Assembly: GCA_902800435.1 (NCBI GenBank)
Contig: CADCEQ010000061.1
Span: 1,644 to 13,516 of the forward strand
Origin: an uncultured Prevotellaceae bacterium
GTDB taxonomy: Bacteria > Bacteroidota > Bacteroidia > Bacteroidales > Bacteroidaceae
DNA length: 11,873 nucleotides
Reading direction: 5' to 3'
Shown: one piece after another, positions 1 to 6,282 of the stretch
Position numbering within the stretch: position 1 is the stretch's first letter
How the letters are laid out: each line of letters starts with the position of its first letter
Made by a program: the position numbers and the translations under genes
Notes under the pieces: generated by a model
Database searches by the model: none
What the model was told of the DNA's origin: nothing
The model's input: the letters and a program-made list of their open reading frames with translations, nothing else

Positions 1-1498
1 CGATACCGCGACCGCCGACACCATTTCCCATTCCTCACTTCTCATTTCTAATTCCGGAGCCGAAGGCGAAGACTTATGGTCCCCCGTCATCAGCGAGCTT
101 CAGGCCTTTTCGAGCAGCAAGCCGCTGACCGACCACTCCTTATTATATATCCTGCTGATGGGTTTCGTGGGCGGCCTACTGGCCGTCTGCATGCCCTGCA
201 TCTGGCCCATCATCCCGATGACCGTCTCGTTCTTCCTGAAGCGGGCGAAGACGGATAAGCGCAAGGGCATCAAGGACGCCATCACCTACGGCCTCAGCAT
301 CATCGTCATCTACCTGGGACTGGGGCTGCTGGTGACCGCCCTCTTCGGAAGCGACACGCTGAACGCGATGTCGACCAACGCCGTGTTCAACATCCTGCTG
401 TTCCTGCTGCTGGTGGTCTTCGCGCTGTCGTTCTTCGGCTGGTTCGAGATCAAGCTGCCCGACTCGTGGGCCAACGCCGTCGACTCGAAGGCCTCGACGA
501 CGAGCGGTCTGCTGTCGATATTCCTCATGGCCTTCACGCTGGTGCTCGTCTCGTTCTCGTGCACGGCGCCCATCATCGGACTGCTGCTCGTCGAGACCAC
601 TACCAGCGGCAACTGGGTGGCTCCGGCCGTCGGCATGTTCGGCTTCGCGCTGGCGCTGGCCCTGCCCTTCACGCTCTTCGCCCTGTTCCCCTCTTGGCTG
701 AAGCAGGCGCCGAAGTCGGGCTCGTGGATGACCACGCTGAAGGTGGTGCTGGGCTTCATCGAGCTGGCCTTCGCCCTGAAGTTCCTCTCGGTGGCCGACC
801 TGGCCTACGGCTGGCATATCCTCGACCGCGAGGTGTTCCTGTCGCTCTGGATCGTCATCTTCGGACTGCTGGGCGCCTACCTCTGCGGCTGGCTGAAGTT
901 CCAGGAGGACGAGGTGGGCGGCGACCTGCAGAAGCCCAAGCCCGTGCTGTGCATCATGGGCGGACTCTGCTCGCTGGCCTTCGCCGTCTACATGCTGCCG
1001 GGTCTGTGGGGCGCTCCGTGCAAGGCCGTCAGCGCCTTTGCCCCGCCTATGAACACGCAGGACTTCAACCTGAACACCCACACCGTAGAGGCCCGCTTTA
1101 CTGACTACGACCTGGGCATGGCCGCCGCCCGCGCCGAGGGCAAGCCGGCATTCATCGACTTCACCGGCTTCGGCTGCGTGAACTGCCGCAAGATGGAGGC
1201 TGCCGTGTGGACCGACCCGCGCGTGGCCGACCGTCTGAACAACGACTACGTGCTCATATCGCTCTTCGTCGACGACAAGAAGCCCCTGGCCGAGCCTATG
1301 GAGGTGACCGACGAGCAGGGCAACAAGAAGACGCTGCACACCGTCGGTGCGAAGTGGAGCTACCTGCAGAGCCATAAGTTCGGCGCCAACGCCCAGCCCT
1401 TCTACGTCATCCTCGACCCCTCGACCGGCAAGCCCCTGAGCGGCAGCCGCGCCTACGACGAGGACATCAACGCATTCATAAAATTCCTTGACAGATGA
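1..1498 (+). CDS. dsbD: DsbD-family thiol:disulfide interchange protein (5'-truncated by window edge)
   Basis: DsbD-type inner-membrane protein that passes electrons from cytosolic thioredoxin across the membrane to periplasmic thiol proteins. The frame is open from base 2 with no stop before TGA at 1496-1498, so the ATG at 158 is internal and the true start lies off the left edge; 498 residues are visible. In visible numbering, residues 1-43 are a low-complexity linker, then about eight hydrophobic segments follow (about 49-345). They hold the redox cysteines C63/C66 (CMPCIWP, the CcdA/DsbD first-helix motif) and C187 (SFSCTAP). A C-terminal thioredoxin-like domain (about 360-498) carries CVNC at C392/C395. 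The order TM domain then thioredoxin matches DsbD rather than the smaller CcdA. The N-terminal periplasmic domain would be upstream and cannot be confirmed. Its stop overlaps the next ATG by 4 bp, implying translational coupling. The linker contains a degenerate heptad repeat (21-55). Confidence 0.92.
   Translation, partial: DTATADTISHSSLLISNSGAEGEDLWSPVISELQAFSSSKPLTDHSLLYILLMGFVGGLLAVCMPCIWPIIPMTVSFFLKRAKTDKRKGIKDAITYGLSIIVIYLGLGLLVTALFGSDTLNAMSTNAVFNILLFLLLVVFALSFFGWFEIKLPDSWANAVDSKASTTSGLLSIFLMAFTLVLVSFSCTAPIIGLLLVETTTSGNWVAPAVGMFGFALALALPFTLFALFPSWLKQAPKSGSWMTTLKVVLGFIELAFALKFLSVADLAYGWHILDREVFLSLWIVIFGLLGAYLCGWLKFQEDEVGGDLQKPKPVLCIMGGLCSLAFAVYMLPGLWGAPCKAVSAFAPPMNTQDFNLNTHTVEARFTDYDLGMAAARAEGKPAFIDFTGFGCVNCRKMEAAVWTDPRVADRLNNDYVLISLFVDDKKPLAEPMEVTDEQGNKKTLHTVGAKWSYLQSHKFGANAQPFYVILDPSTGKPLSGSRAYDEDINAFIKFLDR
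21..55 (+). repeat. Five degenerate heptads inside the dsbD linker
   Basis: Five consecutive 7-mers (CCATTTC, CCATTCC, TCACTTC, TCATTTC, TAATTCC) fit YMAYTYC, a decayed form of the ACTTYTC array at the other end of this window. They lie in frame within dsbD and encode a Ser/Thr-rich stretch just before the first membrane segment. That the two arrays share an origin is inferred from the 7-bp period and the shared CACTTC core. Confidence 0.5.
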
Positions 1499-2766
1499 TT
1501 GACAAGACTACACGCGAGCGCATCATCGCGCTGATGCACCAGGAAGTGGTGCCCGCCATCGGCTGTACCGAGCCTATGGCCGTGGCCCTCTGTACGGCTA
1601 AGGCCACCGAGCAGCTGGGCTGCCGCCCCGAGCGGATTGAGGCCCTGCTGAGTGCCAACATCCTGAAGAACGCCATGGGCGTAGGCATACCGGGCACGGG
1701 CATGATAGGACTGCCCATAGCCATTGCCCTCGGAGCCCTCATCGGGCGGAGCGAATACCAGCTCGAAGTGCTGAAGGACCTGACGCCCGAGGCACTGGAG
1801 GAGGGCAAGCGGTTCGTCGACGAGAAGCGCATTGACATCAGCCTGAAACAGGGCAACTGCGACAAGCTCTACATCGAGGTGACCTGCACCGCCGGCGGGC
1901 AGAGCAAGACGGCCATCATTGCCGGCAGCCACACCCACTTCGTGGCAGGCGACGCCAGCTACGGCCGCTCATCGGCCCAGGACGACGACGGCGGCGAGAT
2001 AGCCCTGAACATGCAGATGGTCTACGACTTCGCCTCGACCGCCCCGCTCGACGAGATACGCTTCATCGAGGAGGCGCGCCGGCTCAACATGGACGCCGCA
2101 CGCGAAGCCCTGAAGGGCAACTACGGCCACAACCTGGGAAAGACCATAGACCGGCCCCTGTCGAAGGGCATCTTCGGCAACACCATCTTCGCCCACATCA
2201 TCTCGCGCACGGCCTCGGCCTGCGACGCCCGCATGGGCGGTGCCATGATTCCCGTCATGTCGAACTCGGGCAGCGGCAACCAGGGCATCTGCGCCACCAA
2301 CCCCGTCTGCGTCTATGCCAAGGAGAACGAGAACACCGAGGAGGAGCTGCTGCGCGCACTCACCCTGAGCCACCTCACCTCGATCTATATCAAGCAGTCG
2401 CTCGGCAAGCTGTCGGCCCTCTGCGGCTGCGTCGTGGCCTCGATAGGCTCCAGCTGCGGCATCACCTACCTCATGGGCGGTGACTACGAGCGCATCTGCC
2501 GCTCGGTGAAGAACATGGTGGCCAACCTGACGGGCATGATCTGCGACGGCGCCAAGCCCTCGTGCTCGCTCAAGATTACGAGCGGCGTGTCGACGGCCCT
2601 GCTCTCGTCGCTGCTCGCAATGGAGGGCAAGTGCGTCACGTCGGAAGAGGGCATCGTCGACGACTGCGTCGACAAGACCATCCACAACCTGACCAGCATC
2701 GGAGCCGACGGTATGGGCTCGACCGACGCACTGGTGCTCGACATCATGACGTCGAAGGGGTGCTGA
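1495..2766 (+). CDS. cyuA: Predicted L-cysteine desulfidase / serine dehydratase alpha-like protein (CyuA/YhaM, UPF0597 family)
   Basis: Cytosolic 423-residue protein of the UPF0597/YhaM family. Characterised members (E. coli CyuA and an archaeal L-cysteine desulfidase) degrade L-cysteine to pyruvate, ammonia and sulfide with an iron-sulfur cluster. Family marks visible here are the N-terminal GCTEP (C24), NSGSGNQG in the middle, SALCGC (C310/C312), GSSCG, and MICDGAKPSC (C350, C357). C24, C310 and C350 are the likely cluster ligands; the 40-residue spacing of C310 and C350 matches the ligand spacing I recall from the archaeal enzyme. Length is normal for the family. The ATG overlaps the dsbD stop (ATGA), so it is probably translated by coupling, and no separate promoter is visible. 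A strong terminator follows 17 bp after the stop. Family is sure. Substrate (cysteine versus serine) is inference, because many databases call such proteins serine dehydratase subunit alpha. Confidence 0.85.
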   Translation: MIDKTTRERIIALMHQEVVPAIGCTEPMAVALCTAKATEQLGCRPERIEALLSANILKNAMGVGIPGTGMIGLPIAIALGALIGRSEYQLEVLKDLTPEALEEGKRFVDEKRIDISLKQGNCDKLYIEVTCTAGGQSKTAIIAGSHTHFVAGDASYGRSSAQDDDGGEIALNMQMVYDFASTAPLDEIRFIEEARRLNMDAAREALKGNYGHNLGKTIDRPLSKGIFGNTIFAHIISRTASACDARMGGAMIPVMSNSGSGNQGICATNPVCVYAKENENTEEELLRALTLSHLTSIYIKQSLGKLSALCGCVVASIGSSCGITYLMGGDYERICRSVKNMVANLTGMICDGAKPSCSLKITSGVSTALLSSLLAMEGKCVTSEEGIVDDCVDKTIHNLTSIGADGMGSTDALVLDIMTSKGC

Positions 2767-2783
2767 AAAAATAAAAATATCAT

Positions 2784-2820
2784 AAAAAACGGGGCTGGCG
2801 CTTGCAGTCTCGTTTTTTTT
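2784..2820 (+). terminator. Rho-independent terminator of dsbD-cyuA
   Basis: A 14-bp stem (2784-2797 with 2805-2818, including two G-T wobbles) closes a 7-nt loop and runs into a T8 tract at 2813-2820. The arms begin AAAAAACG and end CGTTTTTT. It starts 17 bp after the cyuA stop codon. The loop and 3' arm lie within the promoter of aldA. Confidence 0.85.
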
Positions 2821-2831
2821 GCGTACCTTTG
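2802..2831 (+). promoter_or_regulatory. Bacteroidetes-type promoter of aldA
   Basis: TACCTTTG at 2824-2831 matches the TAnnTTTG -7 element used by the Bacteroidetes housekeeping sigma factor. A TTG at 2802-2804 sits 19 bp upstream, the usual place of the -33 element. Transcription would start near 2838-2842, leaving a leader of about 40 nt that is A/C-rich and has no Shine-Dalgarno sequence. The -33 element lies in the loop of the upstream terminator. Confidence 0.75.
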
Positions 2832-2880
2832 CTCACAAACTACGACAAAGTACTTAATAACCCCTAAAACAACAACACGT

Positions 2881-4323
2881 ATGAAAGACTTACAAATGTA
2901 CATCAACGGTCAGTTCTGCGAGAGCTCGAACGGCCAGTGGATTAACGTTCTGAACCCCTCGACCGAGGAAGTGATTTCGCGCCAGCCCGAAGGAACCATC
3001 GCCGACGTGAACCGCGCACTCGACGCCGCACGCGCCGCCCAGAAGGCTTGGGCCAAGACGCCCGCCATCGAGCGTGCACAGTATCTGCTGAAGTTTGCCG
3101 AGGGCATCAAGAAGCGCGAGAACGAATTTACGGAAATCATTATGCGCGAGCAAGGTAAGACGCGCACATGGGCCTCGATTGAGGTGGGCGCCACCATTGC
3201 CTACTTCGAATATATGGCCACCTTCGCCCGCCACATCGAGGGCGAGATTATTCCCAGCGACCGGCCCAACGAGACCATCCTGCTGACCAAGAAGCCCATC
3301 GGCGTCGTGGCCGGCATCCTGCCCTGGAACTTCCCCTTCTTCCTCATTGCCCGCAAGGCCGGCGCAGCCCTCATCGCAGGCTGCACCATCGTCATCAAGC
3401 CCTCGCAGCTGACGCCCGAGAACTGCACCGAGTTTGCCAAGGTCGTAGCCGAGGCCGGACTGCCCGCAGGCGTCATCAACATCGTCACCGGCAAGGGCTC
3501 GGTCATCGGCAACGAGATGGCCGGCAGCCCGAAGATTGACATCGTATCGGTCACGGGTTCCGTAGCCGCCGGCGAGAGCATCATGGCTGCCGCCTCGAAG
3601 AACATCACGAAGGTCAGCCTCGAGCTGGGCGGCAAGGCTCCCGCCATCGTCATGAAGGACGCCGACCTGGAGCGCGCCGCACAATGGATTGTCGACTCGC
3701 GCATCGGCAACAACGGCCAGATCTGCAACAACGCCGAGCGCGTGTACGTACAGAAAGAGGTGAAGGCCGAGTTCACCAAGATTCTGGTCGACAAGATGAA
3801 GGCCGTGAAGGTGGGCGACCCCTGCCAGGACGAGAGCGTCGACATGGGTCCGCTGGTCGAGCAGCGCGCCTTGGAGAGCGTTACCGAGAAGGTGGAGCGT
3901 GCCATCAAGCAGGGTGCCAAGCTGCTCTGCGGCGGCCATCGCGTAGGCGAGAAGGGCTACTTCTACGCCGCTACCGTGCTCGACGACTGCCGTCAGGACA
4001 TGGACATCATCCACGAGGAGACGTTCGGCCCGGTCATCCCGCTGATTGAGTTTGCCGACATCGACGAGGCTATCAAGATGGCCAACGACTGCGAGTACGG
4101 TCTGGCCAGCTCAATCTTCACCAAGGACCTGAACATCGCCGTCAAGGCCTGCCGCGAACTGGAGTTCGGCGAGACCTACATCAACCGCGAGCACTTCGAG
4201 GCCATCCAGGGCTTCCACGCCGGCATGAAGAAGTCGGGCATCGGCGGTGCCGACGGCAAGCACGGCGTCGACGAGTACCTCGTCACCCACGTCACCTATC
4301 TTGATACTTACGAGGATATGTAG
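2881..4323 (+). CDS. aldA: Aldehyde dehydrogenase, lactaldehyde/glycolaldehyde type (AldA-like)
   Basis: NAD-dependent aldehyde dehydrogenase of 480 residues, colinear with E. coli AldA (479 residues), which oxidises L-lactaldehyde to L-lactate in fucose/rhamnose breakdown and also glycolaldehyde to glycolate. Visible marks are the cofactor-site PWNFPFFLIARK with N150, the VTGSVAAGE loop, LELGGKAP with general base E248, and the NNGQICNNAERVYV segment with catalytic Cys C282. The conserved C-terminal FGETYINREHFEAIQGFHAG and KSGIGGADGKHG blocks are those of AldA rather than of betaine or succinate-semialdehyde dehydrogenases. Nothing is truncated. It has its own promoter and is probably a single-gene unit; no fucose or rhamnose genes lie beside it, so substrate is inferred from similarity only. 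No Shine-Dalgarno sequence is present; the leader is A-rich, as is usual in this phylum. Confidence 0.93.
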   Translation: MKDLQMYINGQFCESSNGQWINVLNPSTEEVISRQPEGTIADVNRALDAARAAQKAWAKTPAIERAQYLLKFAEGIKKRENEFTEIIMREQGKTRTWASIEVGATIAYFEYMATFARHIEGEIIPSDRPNETILLTKKPIGVVAGILPWNFPFFLIARKAGAALIAGCTIVIKPSQLTPENCTEFAKVVAEAGLPAGVINIVTGKGSVIGNEMAGSPKIDIVSVTGSVAAGESIMAAASKNITKVSLELGGKAPAIVMKDADLERAAQWIVDSRIGNNGQICNNAERVYVQKEVKAEFTKILVDKMKAVKVGDPCQDESVDMGPLVEQRALESVTEKVERAIKQGAKLLCGGHRVGEKGYFYAATVLDDCRQDMDIIHEETFGPVIPLIEFADIDEAIKMANDCEYGLASSIFTKDLNIAVKACRELEFGETYINREHFEAIQGFHAGMKKSGIGGADGKHGVDEYLVTHVTYLDTYEDM

Positions 4324-4327
4324 GAAA

Positions 4328-4351
4328 CTTCGAATCTTCGAAACATCGAAA
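4328..4351 (+). repeat. Three imperfect 8-bp tandem repeats after aldA
   Basis: CTTCGAAT, CTTCGAAA and CATCGAAA follow each other directly, 4 bp after the aldA stop. The first two contain the palindrome TTCGAA. No function is evident; it may be slippage-derived filler in the 3' untranslated region. Confidence 0.5.
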
Positions 4352-4377
4352 AGAGGCATCCCCCGCGGATGCCTCTT
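4351..4377. terminator. Perfect 11-bp hairpin downstream of aldA
   Basis: AAGAGGCATCC (4351-4361) pairs exactly with GGATGCCTCTT (4367-4377) around a 5-nt loop. On the plus strand it is followed by ACTAAACCC, a poor U-tract. On the minus strand it is followed by TTTTCG. It probably ends aldA transcripts and may act in both directions, but the plus-strand tail is weak, so some read-through into the small gene at 4399 is possible. Confidence 0.6.
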
Positions 4378-4398
4378 ACTAAACCCAAAAACTAAATT

Positions 4399-4574
4399 AT
4401 GAGAAAAACCGTTTGACAATGCTGGTGCTGCTGCTCGCAATGGTGCAGGGCACGTGGGCTCAGTCCGCCTTCGGCAACGTGCCGGAAACGGTGGACGCGG
4501 CCGACGTCGACGGCAACGGCACCATCAACATTGCCGACGTCGCAGCGCTCGTTGACATCCTTTTCGGCAAATAG
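4399..4574 (+). pseudogene. Tiny secreted dockerin-like protein with a frameshifted start
   Basis: An A-rich leader precedes ATG at 4399, but that frame stops at 4414-4416 after MRKTV. The frame starting at ATG 4419 runs to TAG 4572-4574 (51 codons). It encodes a hydrophobic core (MLVLLLAMVQGTWAQS), a short spacer, and DVDGNGTINIAD followed by VAALVDILFGK. That loop has Asp/Asp/Asn at positions 1, 3 and 5 and Asp at 12, the pattern of one type I dockerin calcium-binding repeat. One extra A in the A5 run (4404-4408) would join the frames and give an MRKNRLTMLV start, a normal signal peptide with three basic residues. Full dockerins have two such repeats, and Bacteroidetes secreted proteins usually carry them C-terminal to a large domain, so this could be the remnant of a bigger gene after internal deletion, a real miniprotein, or a base-calling error. 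No own promoter is seen. Confidence 0.6.
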
Positions 4575-4601
4575 CCGAACGCTGATGAAGCTTTCATAGA
4601 A

Positions 4602-4632
4602 ATAGGAGGAAACGTCGGCAGTTTCCTCCTAT
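4602..4632. terminator. Hairpin between convergent genes, probable bidirectional terminator
   Basis: ATAGGAGGAAAC (4602-4613) pairs perfectly with GTTTCCTCCTAT (4621-4632) around a 7-nt loop. It lies 27 bp past the stop of the small dockerin-like gene and downstream of the minus-strand DUF4956 gene. Both flanks are only moderately T-rich, so the strength of termination is uncertain. Confidence 0.6.
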
Positions 4633-4647
4633 CTATTTCAGCGCTAC

Positions 4648-4717
4648 CCGGCAGTAAACGCGGCGTTTACCGGCAGTAAACACCCCCGTTTGCCGGAAGT
4701 AAACGCACACGTTTTTG
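4648..4717. repeat. Three tandem palindromic repeat units (CCGGMAGTAAAC...GTTT)
   Basis: Units of 22, 23 and about 25 bp lie at 4648-4669, 4670-4692 and 4693-4717. Each starts CCGGCAGTAAAC or CCGGAAGTAAAC and ends in a GTTT-containing half, so each can form its own stem. In unit 1, GTAAACGC (4654-4661) and GCGTTTAC (4663-4670) form a perfect palindrome around one G. In unit 2, CCGGC plus AAAC pair with GTTTGCCGG across a small bulge. Unit 3 keeps AAACG/CGTTT. They sit directly after the DUF4956 stop on the minus strand. Function is unknown; a 3'-end RNA structure, a REP-like element or a DNA-binding cluster are all possible. Confidence 0.65.
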
Positions 4718-4725
4718 CTGGCGGT

Positions 4726-5382
4726 TTAGAACTCCTGGAGCTGGCCCTTCGAGAGCTTGGTCATGGTGTTGGCAACGGTGTCGCGGCCCTCGTAGACGAT
4801 GCGGACCATGGCCATGTCGCGGATGAAGTCGACGGCGCCGACGTCGACCTTGCGGATTTTAACGCCGAGGCGCTGCTCGAGGTCGGCCTTCAGCTCGTCG
4901 CGGCGCTCGGGGACGATGAGCTCCATGCGGTCGTACTGTATGAGCTTCGAGGGCAGGGTCTTGAGGTAGAGCTCGCATATCCAGACGGCTACGAGCACGA
5001 TGAGGTTGGTGATGATGAGCTCGAGCAGGGGTACGCCCTCGGCTATGGCGTTGACGACGGCCAGGGCTATGATGATGAAGAGGTAGGTCATCTCGCGCAC
5101 GGGCATGGCATCGGTGCGGTAGCGCATGATGGAGAAGATGCCGAAGAGTCCGATGCCGATACCCATCGAGGTCTTGCCCTTCATGTCCTCGAGCACGAAT
5201 ATCATGAAGAAGACGATGAAGAAGATGGCGATTGAGATGAGCATGAATGTGAAGCAGAAGTCGCGCCGCTTGCTCTTCTTGTAGTAGAGCCTGATGACGA
5301 TGAACCATGTGACGACGATGCTGATGAGCAGTCGTATCAGCATGGAGACAAAGCTGGGCGAAAGGGTTAGAAATTCACTCAT
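4726..5382 (-). CDS. DUF4956 family membrane protein
   Basis: Integral membrane protein of 218 residues. Hydrophobic segments lie at about 11-33, 42-64, 99-113 and 117-138, with a shorter one near 73-86. The segment GIFSIMRYRTDAMPVREMTYLF (about 81-102) is the DUF4956 hallmark, with Arg/Thr in a glycine-rich context. The last 75 residues form a soluble, charged alpha/beta-like tail. The family has no established biochemical activity that I know of. In many bacteria it is encoded next to a VTC-type polyphosphate polymerase domain protein, as here: this gene starts 13 bp after the stop of that gene, so the two form an operon. A role as membrane anchor or export partner of the polymerase is inference from this linkage. 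No Shine-Dalgarno sequence precedes the ATG. Structured repeats and a hairpin lie beyond the stop. Confidence 0.88.
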   Translation of the reverse strand: MSEFLTLSPSFVSMLIRLLISIVVTWFIVIRLYYKKSKRRDFCFTFMLISIAIFFIVFFMIFVLEDMKGKTSMGIGIGLFGIFSIMRYRTDAMPVREMTYLFIIIALAVVNAIAEGVPLLELIITNLIVLVAVWICELYLKTLPSKLIQYDRMELIVPERRDELKADLEQRLGVKIRKVDVGAVDFIRDMAMVRIVYEGRDTVANTMTKLSKGQLQEF

Positions 5383-5395
5383 AATTACTTATTGT

Positions 5396-6163
5396 TTAGA
5401 TATTTAACATTTTCTTGATATAGTGAAGCTTCGGCTTCAGGCGGTTGACGTGCAGCTGGTCGTTGGTGAGTGCCGAGCCGATGACGTACTTCGAGAATCC
5501 GTGGGGTTTTATGCGTAGCTGGCGCAGCATCTTGAGGATGGGCGAGGGCACGTGGCCGTCGCGCTTGAGCTCGATGATGACGACGTCGCCCATCTGCCAA
5601 TGATGGCCGGTGGCGAGGTTGTGGAAGCTGAGGTTGGTGTCGATGGTCAGCCGCTCGGTCTTGCCTTTGTTGACGAGTGTGATGCGGTCGAAGCGGTTCT
5701 CGAGCTGGCGGCTGAGGGTCTGCGGGTCGTAGTGCAGGTTGTCGCGCAGGAACTCGCTGTAGTCTGGACTTTGAACGTTGAAGGTTGAGCTGTCGAGGGG
5801 GTTGAAGTCGTCGAGCGTGACGCGCTTCTTCCTGGTGCGCCCCTTGTTGTTCTTGGTCTTCACCTCGAGGAAGTTCAGGTGGGAGTCTACGTAGGAGCGC
5901 ACGCGGAGCTTCTGGCGGTTTGTATGTCCCGTCTCGTGGACGAAATACATGTTGCAGTCGGGCGTGTCGAAGTAGACGGTATAGTAGTCGGCCATCCGGC
6001 GCCCGTCAATCTCCTGGGCGTAGTATTCGTGGCAGGCCATCCGCAGCAGCCGTTCGAGCATGGGCTTGGTGGTGACGAACTTCGTGTCGGTACGGTTCAT
6101 CAGCCTGATGCCGCTCATCTCGTCGAGCGTGATGGGGTCGAACTGTCTAAGGATTTCTTCCAT
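5396..6163 (-). CDS. VTC-type polyphosphate polymerase domain protein
   Basis: Protein of 255 residues with the VTC domain, the fold of yeast Vtc4, which makes polyphosphate from ATP in a basic tunnel of the triphosphate tunnel metalloenzyme type. The expected tunnel residues can be traced: K28 in RTDTKFV, R87 and R89 in LRVRSY, E100 and K102 in FLEVKTK followed by a basic run (107-114), R160 in DRITLVNKGKTERLTIDTNL with R171 and D175, E198 and K200 in IIELKRDG, and K225 in FSKYVIG. All being present suggests an active enzyme. There is no signal peptide, SPX domain or membrane segment, so the domain is probably cytosolic and may be held at the membrane by the DUF4956 protein encoded 13 bp downstream. 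No ppk gene and no CotH gene, a frequent third partner elsewhere, is in view. Activity is inferred from the fold; bacterial members are poorly characterised. Confidence 0.88.
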   Translation of the reverse strand: MEEILRQFDPITLDEMSGIRLMNRTDTKFVTTKPMLERLLRMACHEYYAQEIDGRRMADYYTVYFDTPDCNMYFVHETGHTNRQKLRVRSYVDSHLNFLEVKTKNNKGRTRKKRVTLDDFNPLDSSTFNVQSPDYSEFLRDNLHYDPQTLSRQLENRFDRITLVNKGKTERLTIDTNLSFHNLATGHHWQMGDVVIIELKRDGHVPSPILKMLRQLRIKPHGFSKYVIGSALTNDQLHVNRLKPKLHYIKKMLNI

Positions 6164-6193
6164 TTAATAGGTGTAGTCTTTGGTTTTCGGCTG

Positions 6194-6224
6194 CAAAGGT
6201 AATGATTTTTATTGTTTGTGCAAA
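6194..6224 (-). promoter_or_regulatory. Bacteroidetes-type promoter of the VTC-DUF4956 operon
   Basis: Read on the minus strand, TACCTTTG (6201-6194) is a TAnnTTTG -7 element, with TTTG (6224-6221) exactly 19 bp upstream as the -33 element. The start of transcription would be near 6185, leaving a leader of about 20-25 nt before the ATG at 6163. The -33 element overlaps the T-rich tail of the upstream glycoside hydrolase terminator. Confidence 0.8.
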
Positions 6225-6225
6225 A

Positions 6226-6250
6226 GAAAATCGGCAAAAAGCCGATTTCC
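6226..6250 (-). terminator. Terminator of the malQ-GH2 operon
   Basis: AAATCGGC and GCCGATTT (6228-6235 and 6241-6248) form an 8-bp stem around a 5-nt loop. On the minus strand it runs into TTTTCTTTTG, a good U-tract. It lies about 33 bp past the glycoside hydrolase stop codon. Confidence 0.75.
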
Positions 6251-6282
6251 TTCAGCAAAAAGCCCCCCGCTGACCCATGCGC

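Noticed and set aside
158..160. ATG at 158 as the start of the DsbD-like gene
   Set aside because: The same frame is open to base 2 and the hydrophobic first helix begins before this codon, so it is an internal methionine.
176..1375. Long open frame antisense to dsbD (399 codons)
   Set aside because: Gln/Arg/His/Glu-rich low-complexity translation opposite a real membrane protein; a composition artefact.
2890..4014. Long open frame antisense to aldA (374 codons)
   Set aside because: It lies wholly opposite a well-recognised dehydrogenase, has Gly/Ala/Leu/Val/Asp-heavy composition with no motif, and is explained by GC-rich third positions of the real gene.
4648..4717. CRISPR array
   Set aside because: The units abut directly with no unique spacers, are only three, and no cas genes are present.
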